From positions 1 through 32,139 of the forward strand of contig RCNQ01000108.1 in the NCBI GenBank assembly GCA_003731675.1: a stretch of 32,139 bases of DNA, in the 5' to 3' direction. Position 1 is the first letter of the stretch, and the number at the start of each line of letters is the position of its first letter. Position numbers and translations under genes: made by a program. The notes under the pieces were generated by a model. The model was not told where the DNA came from and searched no databases. It worked only from the letters and a program-made list of their open reading frames with translations. Shown here in pieces: positions 8,681-17,458 of this stretch. This DNA is from Bacteroidetes/Chlorobi group bacterium ChocPot_Mid (GTDB lineage Bacteria > Bacteroidota > Ignavibacteria > Kapaibacteriales > UBA2268).

Positions 8681-9781
8681 ATGCAAACAGATATTGGTGA
8701 TTACATAAAAAAGAACATGAAGTTTTTGTCCAATCCTATTAGAGCCAAGAAAGCTGGTCATCCACCTGGAACTTTGACTTATACTGGCGAAGTAGCTGAT
8801 AATAAAGTAAAGCTTGATTTAATAACTTTTGACTCTGACTCTTGTAATGAATTTGAATTTGATAAAACAGATGAATTATTAGCAAAGTTCGATAAAGATA
8901 AAATTAACTGGATTAATGTAGTGGGGCTTCATGATGTGGAAGTTATAAATGAAACAGGTAATTTTTTTAATCTGCATCCCCTTGTTTTGGAAGATATTCT
9001 CAATACTCAGCAACAACCGAAAATTGACATTGAAGATGAGAACATTTTTATTACTCTCAAGATGTTGAAAGTCAATAAATCAGGGGATATCGATATTGAA
9101 CATGTAAGTTTTATACTCGGAAGTAATTATGTAATTTCATTTCAGGAAAGGCAACAAGATGTTTTTGATAATATCAGAGACAGATTAATCAATAATAAGG
9201 GTAAGGCAAGAAAAAGAACATCTGATTATTTATTCTATTTGTTAATTGATGCAGTAGTTGATAATTATTATTATGTTTTGGATAATATAAATGATAAGAT
9301 TGATGAACTGGAGCAAGCAATATATTTCAATCCTTCACATGATAATTTTCAAAAAATAATTGACTATAAAAAGCATTTGATACATTTGAAAAAATTGATT
9401 TATCCCTTGGAATCATGTATCAGAGAACTCCTTGATGATGAAGTATCGACAATAAACAACAATTATATTAAGTATTATAATGATGTGTTAGACCACTTGA
9501 AAAGCATAATACAGGACCTTGATGTGTTGCGTGAAATATTGATAGGTCATGTGGAGCTTTATATGTCTGCTTTAAACAATAAGATGAATAGCGTTATGAA
9601 GACTTTGACAATTGTAGCTTCAATATTTATTCCTCTGACATTTATAGCCGGGGTGTATGGTATGAATTTCAGATATATGCCTGAACTTGAGTCAAAATGG
9701 GGTTATCCGCTGATTCTGCTCATTATGTTAATTACAGGTTTGGGAATGTTGTTTTATATGAAAAAGAAAAAATGGTTTTAG
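8681..9781 (+). CDS. corA: CorA-type magnesium/cobalt transporter
   Basis: 366 residues. A long acidic and helical cytoplasmic domain (1-300) ends in two closely spaced transmembrane helices (about 307-326 and 342-360). These are joined by the family signature YGMNF at 326-330, the pore-mouth selectivity loop, and the protein ends in a basic tail (MKKKKWF). It forms a homopentameric channel that lets Mg2+ (and Co2+/Ni2+) into the cell, gated by Mg2+ bound between cytoplasmic domains. The periplasmic loop (RYMPELESKWGY) is acidic, as usual. The gene is first of a plus-strand group with a CoA-binding protein 21 nt downstream. Some CorA relatives carry Zn2+ (ZntB), but GMN followed by F and the acidic loop fit CorA. 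Confidence 0.95.
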   Translation: MQTDIGDYIKKNMKFLSNPIRAKKAGHPPGTLTYTGEVADNKVKLDLITFDSDSCNEFEFDKTDELLAKFDKDKINWINVVGLHDVEVINETGNFFNLHPLVLEDILNTQQQPKIDIEDENIFITLKMLKVNKSGDIDIEHVSFILGSNYVISFQERQQDVFDNIRDRLINNKGKARKRTSDYLFYLLIDAVVDNYYYVLDNINDKIDELEQAIYFNPSHDNFQKIIDYKKHLIHLKKLIYPLESCIRELLDDEVSTINNNYIKYYNDVLDHLKSIIQDLDVLREILIGHVELYMSALNNKMNSVMKTLTIVASIFIPLTFIAGVYGMNFRYMPELESKWGYPLILLIMLITGLGMLFYMKKKKWF

Positions 9782-9802
9782 AAATCAAATAGAGGCTAAT
9801 TT

Positions 9803-10255
9803 ATGTCATCAATGAAAGTTATTAATGAATTTTTATCAGCAAAGAAATTTGCTCTTGTTGGAATGTCACGCAATCCTAAATCCTTTAGCCGTATGGTAAT
9901 GAAGGATTTATCTGCTATTGGCTATGATATTACTCCTGTTAATCCAAATGTTGAGGATATTGAAGGTAAAAGGTGCTACCGTTCTGTTACAGAATTACCT
10001 GATGATATTGACAGATTGTTGATTATGACCAATAAAGCAAATACAGATGCAGTTTTAACAGAAGCAATTCAAAAAGGAATCAAAAGTATTTGGGTGCAAC
10101 AGACTTCCGACACAAGTAATACTATGCAGATAGCTAAGTCAAATCATTTTGAAAATCTTATAACAAAAGAATGCATTTATATGTTTGCAAATCCGAAAGG
10201 CATACATAAATTCCACAGGTTTTTCAAGAAATTATTTGGCAAGATGCCAAAGTAA
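9803..10255 (+). CDS. CoA-binding (Rossmann-fold) protein, YccU-like
   Basis: 150 residues forming a single CoA-binding domain of the YccU type, related to the succinyl-CoA synthetase alpha N-terminal fold. The start of the fold shows FALVGMSRNPKSFSR (16-30) with the glycine-containing nucleotide/CoA loop. ITPVNPNVEDIEGKRCYRSVTELP (about 38-61) follows and is the usual second and third strand region of this family. The C-terminus is basic (FHRFFKKLFGKMPK). No catalytic residues are known for the family; it binds CoA or an acyl-CoA in the cytoplasm and its job is unclear. It lies 21 nt after corA, so both are probably on one mRNA, but that gives no clear functional link. Confidence 0.88.
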   Translation: MSSMKVINEFLSAKKFALVGMSRNPKSFSRMVMKDLSAIGYDITPVNPNVEDIEGKRCYRSVTELPDDIDRLLIMTNKANTDAVLTEAIQKGIKSIWVQQTSDTSNTMQIAKSNHFENLITKECIYMFANPKGIHKFHRFFKKLFGKMPK

Positions 10256-10332
10256 GCTAACAAATGGATTTTTAAGGCATACTTATTGATATAGTCAAGA
10301 AAAATTGATTTTATCAAATTATTAGGATAATT

Positions 10333-11007
10333 ATGACTATTGACTATATAATTGAGTTAGCTGAAAATAAAACGGTCTTCTATCAAGTTGATTTAAATCG
10401 AAAATACGACATTAAAGAAAGAGACAATGAACCTGAGTTCTGGGAACATCTTGACTTTCACAAATGCCCTGTTTGTACTTTGGATTCAACAAAAACAAAA
10501 TTTTGTCCTGCTGCTTTAGATATAAGCGATGTCCTTGACTTATTTAAAACAATAAAATCTTATGAATACGCTCAGGTAACAGTAAACACTAATGAGAGAA
10601 GTTATTTCAAAGAATGTGATGCACAAATGGTAGTTGGTTCACTTTTTGGTTTAATAATGGCTACCAGTCAGTGTCCTGTACTCAGAAAGCTAAAATCAAT
10701 GGCAGTCTTCCATCTTCCTTTTGCCACTTATGAAGAATCTCTGGCAAGAACAATTGCTTATTATTTATTGACTGACTATTTAGAATTTAATGGTAATGGT
10801 CAAATGGATAATAAATTGGATAGATTGAAAAAGCTTTATGAGGAACTTGAGATAGTCAACAGAAACTTGAAGAACAGGATAAATCAAGCGAGTATAGAAG
10901 ATTCCGCAATAAATGCTATTGTAAATTTCTTTTCACTTTCAATTTTGATTGGAAAATCACTTAATGAGCAAATTGAAGACCTGAGAGAATATCTTAAGCT
11001 ATTTTAA
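10333..11007 (+). CDS. Uncharacterised cytoplasmic protein with a Cys/His cluster
   Basis: 224 residues, no signal peptide or membrane span. A cluster HKCPVCTLDSTKTKFCPAA (43-61) gives His43, Cys45, Cys48 and Cys58; Cys95 (YFKECDAQ) and Cys114 (SQCPVLRKL) follow. Spacing of Cys45-x2-Cys48 with Cys58 and Cys114 could bind zinc or an Fe-S cluster; this is inference. The middle (about 98-150) is hydrophobic and probably helical. Residues 160-185 form a likely coiled coil (LDRLKKLYEELEIVNRNLKNRI). The end is a helix (LNEQIEDLREYLKLF). I do not recognise the family with certainty. It follows the CoA-binding gene after a 77-nt gap with no clear promoter, so it may be the third gene of the corA operon. 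A weak hairpin lies behind it. Confidence 0.75.
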   Translation: MTIDYIIELAENKTVFYQVDLNRKYDIKERDNEPEFWEHLDFHKCPVCTLDSTKTKFCPAALDISDVLDLFKTIKSYEYAQVTVNTNERSYFKECDAQMVVGSLFGLIMATSQCPVLRKLKSMAVFHLPFATYEESLARTIAYYLLTDYLEFNGNGQMDNKLDRLKKLYEELEIVNRNLKNRINQASIEDSAINAIVNFFSLSILIGKSLNEQIEDLREYLKLF

Positions 11008-11048
11008 AAATGCAGTAAAAAGTTTTTAAATTGTATATCACTAAAATT

Positions 11049-11070
11049 AATAGTAAAAAATACTATTTTT
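11049..11070 (+). terminator. Weak A/T-rich terminator candidate after the corA group
   Basis: 7-bp stem AATAGTA / TACTATT with a 5-A loop, followed by a short T-run. Only one G-C pair, so termination would be weak. Its position, just before the promoter of the next gene, fits. Confidence 0.35.
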
Positions 11071-11087
11071 CAAAGAAAATTTGCATT

Positions 11088-11117
11088 ATTGACAATTTTA
11101 TTATAGTTTTAACTTTG
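11088..11117 (+). promoter_or_regulatory. Bacteroidota-type promoter of the T9SS surface-protein gene
   Basis: -33 ATTG (11088-11091), 18-nt spacer, -7 TAACTTTG (11110-11117), a full TAnnTTTG match. Predicted start is near 11122, about 18 nt before the ATG at 11140. The ATTG is also part of a TTGACA, but no sigma70-like -10 sits at the right distance. Confidence 0.5.
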
Positions 11118-11139
11118 GTATGAAAAGAAATTGTAATTA

Positions 11140-14100
11140 ATGCGAAAATTATTAGTAATATTATTTATATTGATAATATATTTTTCTGATTTGCTGAGTC
11201 AGGATATAGGTTCTGCATTTGAGGGAAAGCATTTTTACATTAGTTTTTTACAAAATGAGATACCGGATGCTGAAAGGGTATTTCTTCAGATAATAATGGT
11301 GAGTAATTATCCGGCAGATGTAATTGTCAAAATACCCGGTGAAAGTGACAAGCTGTATTCAATACCTTCAAATTACATACAAAAAATCTATATCAACAGT
11401 TCTCTTGAGTTAGTTGAGAACGAGATGATAGTTCAAAAGTCTATTGAAATAATATCAACTGTACCAATTTTGGTTTATACATTTAGCAGTCAGTTAAATT
11501 CAAGTAGTTGTTTCACAGCAGTACCTGTTAGTCAATGGGGGTATGAATATGTTGTTATGTCTTATCCGAATGACCAGTACACATCAAGTTTTGATTATTG
11601 GGGAAGGTTGGATTCAGCTCTTATGATACCAAGAAAAAGTGAATTTGTTGTAATGGCTTCAGAAAATGATACAAGAGTTGAAATAACCCCAAGAAGTGTA
11701 ACTCAGAGTTTGCGACAGAAAGACCAGCCACATTTTGTAACAATGCAAAAAGGTGATTGCTACTTGGTACAATCTTATGATTTCCCAATTGGTATGGGAG
11801 ATTTGACTGGTTCTCTTGTCAGAAGCGATAAACCTGTTGGTGTTATTTCGGGACATGTCAGAACAGCAGTACCGCAATTTATGGACAGGTATTTCGAGAG
11901 CAAAGACCATATTGCGACAATGCTTACACCAACAAATGCTTGGGGAAGACAGTTTTATTCAGTACCTTTTGAAATGCATAATGGCGGGGATTTATTCAGA
12001 ATAGTAACAATGACTAACAATACCGTTGTAAATGTTGAGATGGAAGACACTTCATTTTCATTTGTAATAGATAATGCTTTTTCATTTAAGGATTTACCTG
12101 CTATTAAAAAACCAGCTAAATGGTCATCAAATAATCCTGTTCAGATTGGTCAATTTATGATGAGAATAGGTGGAATTGAAGATAATTTTGATTACGACCC
12201 TGCTTTGGTAATACTTCCACCAGCTGAGCAATTCGTGCAGAAGATGATTTTTCAGACAGTAGGAAACGAACCTACAAATCCAGAGCAATTTGTGGGTTAT
12301 GAAATTTATGTCATTGCAAATAATGAGGCATTGAGTAGTTTGAAATTGAATAATGATTTGGTCAAAGATGCAAAACCTGAAATAAATAATCAGTTTTTTC
12401 CTGACTCTTTACATCATTGGGTAAGGATACCAATTTCTATGGGAAGTTACAGGCTATCTTGTGATTCAGGGAGTTTTTCAGGAATTGCTTATGCATTTGG
12501 CAGAGCGGACTCTTATGCATTGACATTAGGTTCGTCATTGAGTAATCCTTTTTCGAATGATTCATTGTCTCCTGAAATTGTAATTGGCGAGAATTGCGGA
12601 AATATCTCTGGGACTATTACTGAAGTTATGAATTCAGATGCTTCAGGATTGCTTTTTGCTGTTATGACTGATGCGAGTTTTAATTATTCATTTGAGTTGA
12701 ATCCTAAAATTATGGATTCTACATATTCTACAACTTTTACTGCAAGACCAAAAGATGTAATGAAGGACGGGAAGTTCGTTCTTGAGTATCGTGACAAAAA
12801 CGGAAATGGTAAAAATTATACATACAATTATTATGGTATTAATTTCAACGTTCCCGGAACGATAAGCTTGGGAGTGGTGAATAAAGGAGATACTAATTGC
12901 TTTAAGCATTCAATAAAAGTAAATGGAAATCAAACAGTGCAATTAGATTCTGTGGTCATTCGACCTGATAATGACAGAAGATTTGAATTTAAACCAAAAA
13001 CAGTACTACCTGCAACTTTATATCCTAACGATACTTACGAATTCGAAGTCTGTTTCCATCCCGATAGCTCCTTTGATGATTTATATCAATTATTATATTT
13101 TTATTTCGATTGTAACAGGTTTGATTCTTTGATAGTAATGGGAATGGTGAGATATCCTGATATGGAATTTGTTGGATGGGATTTTGGAGAAGTATGTCTT
13201 GGGGATACTGCCTGGGGTGAAATCAAAATAATAAATACAGGTAATGTATCAGTTTTAATTGATACATTAGATGAGATTCTGGCTAACAATCAATTTGAGA
13301 TTATTTTGAGGGATTCATTGGGAGCTAATTTGTTGCCAAAAAATCTTGGAGCTGGCGAAATAATGTTATTAAAAGTCAGGTATATTCCAAAAAATAAAGG
13401 ATATACAGAGAGAGTTATTACTGCTGTGAATAATTTAAATTTCCAAAATCAAATCAGACTTACAGGTACAGGAATAGCCCCATTTATAAGTTCGACAATA
13501 ATTGATTGGGGTAAAAGAAGAATTGGTTCGATAAATGATACTTTGATATACCTCAAAAATACAGGGGAATGTAAGGCAGATATTTATTATAACGGCTCAG
13601 ACGGAAACTTAATCCCATTTTTTATTGACAGTGTTAAGAATTTAAATACACAGATAGAAATAAATGATAGTCTGGGTTTATTCTTTTCGTTTAATCCTCC
13701 TCAAACACAAAATTATTTACTGGTTACATTTTTTAAGGTTGATTCACCAGGTCATGATTTGGTAAACGTAACAAAAAAAGGTGAAGGAACTCTGCCCATA
13801 ATAAAACCAATAAATATTGAATTTGACACAATTCCAATTTATTCTTTAAAGGATTCTTTATGTTTAGTAATAAAAAGTCTGGGGAATGAAAGACTTTGGA
13901 TTGATTTCAATTCAGTAAGCGGTGATGATAGTTGTTTTATAATTAATGGCAACAATACCTCCATTTTCAAGAACAGATATATTGAACCTGATTCTGCATT
14001 AATTATACCAATTACGTTTAATCCAAAAAAGTTAGGAATGAGCCAAATGACCATTTCATTAAAGCATGACGCATTTCCTGCTTTTAATCGCGGAGATACA

Positions 14101-15162
14101 TCCATAATAATAACGGGATACAGTGTTGAGGTGGATACATTGTCGCCAGATATATATTTTGAAAGTAATCTTGTTTATTTACCTTGTCATGATGATTTGT
14201 TACCTGTATATTTTAAGAATAATGGAAATGTGGATTTATCACTGGACAGTATCTCATTATCATCTGTGAATATTGATGCTAAATGGAATGATAATTTTAC
14301 ATTACCAATTATTATAAAGCCCGATTCTGTGATAACATTATTTGTAAAAATATTCCCAAAGGCAAATGAAACAGGAAAAATAAGTGTTTCCGGAGTATTC
14401 AATGATACAATACATTTTAAATCAGAGGATTTGGAAATTTTAATGAATGTTTTGCCCTTGTCAATTGATGATTTTGGCTTTTTGAATTATAAAATTGGTG
14501 ATAAAGCAACACTTATAATCAGTGGAAAATTTCCGAAAGGTGCACAGATAGCCGTAGATTTTAGTCTTGAGATTGAACTAAAACATAAGTATATGCATTT
14601 AATTAATAATGATTCTAAATTGATGATTATTGATGGCAATGATACAGCGAGATATGATTTGCCATTTTCTCAGACTTTAAATGGTATTGTCGGAAGAACA
14701 AAGGAGGAACTGAGAATAACTGATTCAAGCAGATGGCAGGTTCAGTTAGACTTTCTGACTTTGCTTGCAGAAAAGAATCAGACAACAATGACAGTAAAGG
14801 CAAAATCGGAAATTTGTTATTCTGAAGCAATACGACAGAGTGAATTAAACTTTTATGGAGTGTGTTCATTTGATATCAGAAGAGTTGAATTTGACGAAAC
14901 AGGACTTTTTGATATAGAAATATCACCCAACCCAGTCCGTGAAGAATTATGTATAAAAATTAATTTATTGTCGGATAATTGGATAAATCTTAGTATTTTT
15001 GATGAAAATGGAAAAAAAATTTTACAAAATGAAAATTATTTTTTGAAAAAGGGAACAAATTCTCTTATATTTGAACTTATGCCTTTGGCAAATGGAGTTT
15101 ATATTTTGTCCGCGAGGTCAAAATTGATGTTGAAAAATATAATGTTTATAATAACTAAATAA
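11140..15162 (+). CDS. Large T9SS-secreted surface protein: IgGFc-binding-like region, five HYDIN-like repeats, C-terminal sorting domain
   Basis: 1340 residues. A signal peptide (1-21, ending LLSQ) precedes an IgGFc-binding-like region (about 25-470: GKHFYISFLQNE, PVSQWGYEYVV, SDKPVGVISGH, TPTNAWGRQFY). Five beta-sandwich repeats of HYDIN / choice-of-anchor D type then begin near residues 571, 674, 785, 891 and 1003, a period of about 107 residues. Each opens with an [IF]-x-[FW]-G/D strand and a later N-[TN]-G-[NE] turn; RLTGTGIAP near 774 closes the second. After a beta-rich region of unknown type (about 1110-1255), the last 80 residues (SPNPVREEL ... LANGVYILS ... IITK) form a type-A T9SS sorting domain, removed as the protein is exported and attached. 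The expected location is the cell surface, with an adhesin or matrix role inferred. Own promoter; a beta-barrel gene follows after 13 nt. Confidence 0.85.
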   Translation: MRKLLVILFILIIYFSDLLSQDIGSAFEGKHFYISFLQNEIPDAERVFLQIIMVSNYPADVIVKIPGESDKLYSIPSNYIQKIYINSSLELVENEMIVQKSIEIISTVPILVYTFSSQLNSSSCFTAVPVSQWGYEYVVMSYPNDQYTSSFDYWGRLDSALMIPRKSEFVVMASENDTRVEITPRSVTQSLRQKDQPHFVTMQKGDCYLVQSYDFPIGMGDLTGSLVRSDKPVGVISGHVRTAVPQFMDRYFESKDHIATMLTPTNAWGRQFYSVPFEMHNGGDLFRIVTMTNNTVVNVEMEDTSFSFVIDNAFSFKDLPAIKKPAKWSSNNPVQIGQFMMRIGGIEDNFDYDPALVILPPAEQFVQKMIFQTVGNEPTNPEQFVGYEIYVIANNEALSSLKLNNDLVKDAKPEINNQFFPDSLHHWVRIPISMGSYRLSCDSGSFSGIAYAFGRADSYALTLGSSLSNPFSNDSLSPEIVIGENCGNISGTITEVMNSDASGLLFAVMTDASFNYSFELNPKIMDSTYSTTFTARPKDVMKDGKFVLEYRDKNGNGKNYTYNYYGINFNVPGTISLGVVNKGDTNCFKHSIKVNGNQTVQLDSVVIRPDNDRRFEFKPKTVLPATLYPNDTYEFEVCFHPDSSFDDLYQLLYFYFDCNRFDSLIVMGMVRYPDMEFVGWDFGEVCLGDTAWGEIKIINTGNVSVLIDTLDEILANNQFEIILRDSLGANLLPKNLGAGEIMLLKVRYIPKNKGYTERVITAVNNLNFQNQIRLTGTGIAPFISSTIIDWGKRRIGSINDTLIYLKNTGECKADIYYNGSDGNLIPFFIDSVKNLNTQIEINDSLGLFFSFNPPQTQNYLLVTFFKVDSPGHDLVNVTKKGEGTLPIIKPINIEFDTIPIYSLKDSLCLVIKSLGNERLWIDFNSVSGDDSCFIINGNNTSIFKNRYIEPDSALIIPITFNPKKLGMSQMTISLKHDAFPAFNRGDTSIIITGYSVEVDTLSPDIYFESNLVYLPCHDDLLPVYFKNNGNVDLSLDSISLSSVNIDAKWNDNFTLPIIIKPDSVITLFVKIFPKANETGKISVSGVFNDTIHFKSEDLEILMNVLPLSIDDFGFLNYKIGDKATLIISGKFPKGAQIAVDFSLEIELKHKYMHLINNDSKLMIIDGNDTARYDLPFSQTLNGIVGRTKEELRITDSSRWQVQLDFLTLLAEKNQTTMTVKAKSEICYSEAIRQSELNFYGVCSFDIRRVEFDETGLFDIEISPNPVREELCIKINLLSDNWINLSIFDENGKKILQNENYFLKKGTNSLIFELMPLANGVYILSARSKLMLKNIMFIITK

Positions 15163-15175
15163 TAAAGGTTAAACT

Positions 15176-16009
15176 ATGAAGATTCGTTTACTTCCTTTAG
15201 CGGTAGCAGCGTTAATGCTGACATATATTGTTGATGTACATGCACAAGGTGGTGCAACACCATTAGGACCTGAGGATTTAGGTACAAGTATTTACTTAGG
15301 ACCTTGCTTTGGATATAACAGTGTAAGTCATGCAACCCAAAAGTTAGCTACCTTTGCAGGAGATGCTTACTGTCCATATTTTGAAGGCGGGACCGGTCAA
15401 GGTTTTTATGTAGGATTGACTTATGAACATCACTTAGGTCCAAAAATTGAGGAGTCAACCTCATCAATAATTGGAAGAGTGATTTACAGTATGTATCCTG
15501 GTAGTATGAAGCAACAGGGAGATAAATTCCCATCGTTAATTCCTGACCCTGTGGATCCTACTGGTTGGTCATTTACTACTACAGAGACAGAACATACAAT
15601 TGATATTACTTATAATGTATTAGCATTGGAGGTAATGTACAAGCAAAATGTAGCTGTTGATATTCCTTTAGGTATTACAGCCGGACCAACTTTTGAATAT
15701 CCATTGCAAAAGACAATCCTGCAGGAATATAATATTTTAACACCAAATAATGTCCAGTTTGCTAAATCTGATAAATATACCTATAAAAATAATGACAGGA
15801 CTGTTGTTGTTAAAGATGGTGATATTGAAAATGCTGCGGCAATCAGAATCGGGCTAAAGTTTGGTATTCAATATGAAGTTATAATTGGTGAGGGATATTA
15901 TATTGTACCCGCTGTTTATTATAATTGGAGTTTATTGAATGTTAAATCTGATGAGGATTACAGAATTAATGCTTTTCAGGTAGGTGTTGATATTAGATTT
16001 GCATTATAG
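15176..16009 (+). CDS. Predicted outer-membrane beta-barrel protein
   Basis: 277 residues. A clear type I signal peptide (MKIRLLPLAVAALMLTYIVDVHAQ, cut after residue 24) is followed by alternating beta strands rich in Gly and Tyr. Examples are GTSIYLGPCFGYNSVSH, GTGQGFYVGLTYEHHL and the last strand, INAFQVGVDIRFAL, which ends in a hydrophobic residue preceded by aromatics as outer-membrane proteins do. There are two Cys, at about residues 43 and 60, possibly a disulfide. It resembles the PorT/OmpW-like eight-strand barrels that are frequent in Bacteroidota, but I cannot name a subfamily. It lies 13 nt behind the T9SS surface protein with an AAAGG upstream of its ATG. A perfect terminator follows, so the two genes form a closed operon and may act together. 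Confidence 0.8.
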   Translation: MKIRLLPLAVAALMLTYIVDVHAQGGATPLGPEDLGTSIYLGPCFGYNSVSHATQKLATFAGDAYCPYFEGGTGQGFYVGLTYEHHLGPKIEESTSSIIGRVIYSMYPGSMKQQGDKFPSLIPDPVDPTGWSFTTTETEHTIDITYNVLALEVMYKQNVAVDIPLGITAGPTFEYPLQKTILQEYNILTPNNVQFAKSDKYTYKNNDRTVVVKDGDIENAAAIRIGLKFGIQYEVIIGEGYYIVPAVYYNWSLLNVKSDEDYRINAFQVGVDIRFAL

Positions 16010-16027
16010 GATTTTTAATTTTAATTT

Positions 16028-16063
16028 AGCGTCTGTAAATATTTTTACAGACGCTTTTTTTTT
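16028..16063 (+). terminator. Strong intrinsic terminator of the surface-protein operon
   Basis: Perfect 12-bp stem AGCGTCTGTAAA / TTTACAGACGCT (16028-16039, 16044-16055) with a 4-nt loop and a 9-T tail to 16063. It separates the surface-protein operon from the HIT gene, which starts only 24 nt later. Confidence 0.92.
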
Positions 16064-16087
16064 AATACATAGAATTATGGTGAAATA

Positions 16088-16609
16088 ATGGAAGTATTGT
16101 GGGCAGCTTGGCGTTCAAAGTATATACAAGGTTTTAAAGACGAAAAGACAGACCCGAATAATAACCCTTGTTTTATTTGTGAAGCAGTAAATTCATCGGG
16201 AAAGGACAAGGAAATGCTTGTTGTAGAAAGAAAGAAGCATTGCTTTGTAATGTTAAATAAGTATCCCTATAACGGAGGACATACCTTGGTAGCACCTAAC
16301 AGACATGTAGGGGAACTGGAAGAATTGACAGATGAGGAATTACTTGAAATGATGCAGACAGTCAAAGAAACAACAAAAGCATTAAATAAAATGAGTAATC
16401 CCCATGGTTATAATATTGGTATTAATCTTGGGAGGGTATCGGGAGCTGGTCTGCCGGGGCATTTGCATATTCATATTGTCCCACGCTGGCATGGTGATAC
16501 AAGCTTTATGTCTATTTTATCTGACACCAAAGTTGTTTCACAATCTCTTGAAGAAACGCAGGAATTACTATCAAAAGCTTTTAAGAGCATTAAAGAAGAA
16601 AACAAGTAG
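16088..16609 (+). CDS. HIT-family nucleotide hydrolase/phosphorylase (Ap4A-type)
   Basis: 173 residues. The histidine triad is intact: GHLHIHIVPRW at 124-134, with His125, His127 and His129, the central His being the usual nucleophile. MEVLWAAWRSKYI at the start, NPCFICEA (Cys28, Cys31, likely half of a zinc site) and the NKYPYNGGHTLVAPNRH segment at 57-73 are typical of the HIT subgroup related to Ap4A phosphorylase and Aph1-like hydrolases. The PRWHGDTSFMS ending of the active-site loop fits the same group. It probably cleaves dinucleoside polyphosphates or adenylated nucleotides in the cytoplasm. The gene sits 24 nt after a strong terminator and 15 nt before rsmA. No TAnnTTTG promoter fits in that short gap, so its transcription start is unexplained. 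Confidence 0.92.
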   Translation: MEVLWAAWRSKYIQGFKDEKTDPNNNPCFICEAVNSSGKDKEMLVVERKKHCFVMLNKYPYNGGHTLVAPNRHVGELEELTDEELLEMMQTVKETTKALNKMSNPHGYNIGINLGRVSGAGLPGHLHIHIVPRWHGDTSFMSILSDTKVVSQSLEETQELLSKAFKSIKEENK

Positions 16610-16624
16610 TCCTTAAAAAATACT

Positions 16625-17458
16625 GTGGAAAAAATCTTACCAAAAAAGTCTCTGGGGCAAAACTTTCTTGTTGATAAAAATATATCAAGGAAAATCATTG
16701 ATTCTTTGGATATTCAGTCAAATGATGTTATTATCGAAATTGGTTGTGGTACAGGTGCTTTAACAGAGTTACTGTTGAATTCTAAACCAGATTTTTTAGT
16801 ATCATACGATATAGACCAGAGAGCTATTGATTCTGTAAAAAAATTATTGGCTAGCTCGAAATATAAGAATTTTGAAGTTATTCATTCGGACATCAGAAGC
16901 GTTCAAATCTCTGATATTGTCAAGAAATACAATTTGAATTCAAAGAAAGTTAAAGTAATCGGGAATATACCTTACAATATATCAGGGGATATTTTTTTCT
17001 GGATTTTTGAGCAATGTAGTTTTGTGGAAAAATCAGTCATAATGATTCAAAAGGAAGTAGCTCAAAGATTAACCGCCAAACCCAAGACAAAATCTTATGG
17101 AATAACCACAGTAGCTTTGAACCTGATAGGCAATTGCAGGTTACTTTTTGATGTAAGTCCAAAATGTTTTTATCCTGTCCCGAAAGTAACATCCACTGTT
17201 GTAGAAATTATACCTGATGATAAGAAGTATTCAAAAATTAATTTCAAAGAAATTATGATTCTTGTCAAAATGGCTTTTAATCAAAGAAGAAAGATTTTGA
17301 GGAATGCTCTGAAGGAATATATCAATGAGAAAATCGGAAATGAGCAGATTGAAACACTAACAGAAAGTATATCTCATTACTTAACCCAAAGAGCAGAACA
17401 ATTAACTGTAAATGATTTTATTCAGCTTTATAACGTTTTGAATGAATCTAAGAAATAA
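16625..17458 (+). CDS. rsmA: 16S rRNA (adenine1518-N6/adenine1519-N6)-dimethyltransferase
   Basis: 277 residues. It shows the KsgA/RsmA set of motifs: KKSLGQNFLVD at 7-17, SAM-binding EIGCGTGALTELL at 38-50, YDID (61-64) for the ribose, DIR at 89-91, and the catalytic NIPYNIS at 114-120. FDVSPKCFYPVPKVTSTVV further on is the usual substrate-side loop, and FNQRRKILRNALK the C-terminal helical domain. It dimethylates two adjacent adenines in the 3'-terminal hairpin of 16S rRNA late in 30S assembly, using S-adenosylmethionine. The start is a GTG at 16625, 15 nt after the HIT stop; no in-frame ATG gives the conserved N-terminus. The next gene overlaps its last 17 nt. Confidence 0.96.
   Translation: MEKILPKKSLGQNFLVDKNISRKIIDSLDIQSNDVIIEIGCGTGALTELLLNSKPDFLVSYDIDQRAIDSVKKLLASSKYKNFEVIHSDIRSVQISDIVKKYNLNSKKVKVIGNIPYNISGDIFFWIFEQCSFVEKSVIMIQKEVAQRLTAKPKTKSYGITTVALNLIGNCRLLFDVSPKCFYPVPKVTSTVVEIIPDDKKYSKINFKEIMILVKMAFNQRRKILRNALKEYINEKIGNEQIETLTESISHYLTQRAEQLTVNDFIQLYNVLNESKK

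Noticed and set aside
15994..16001. TAGATTTG box at the end of the beta-barrel gene as a promoter for the HIT gene
   Set aside because: No TTG at the right upstream distance, and the strong terminator lies between it and the HIT gene.
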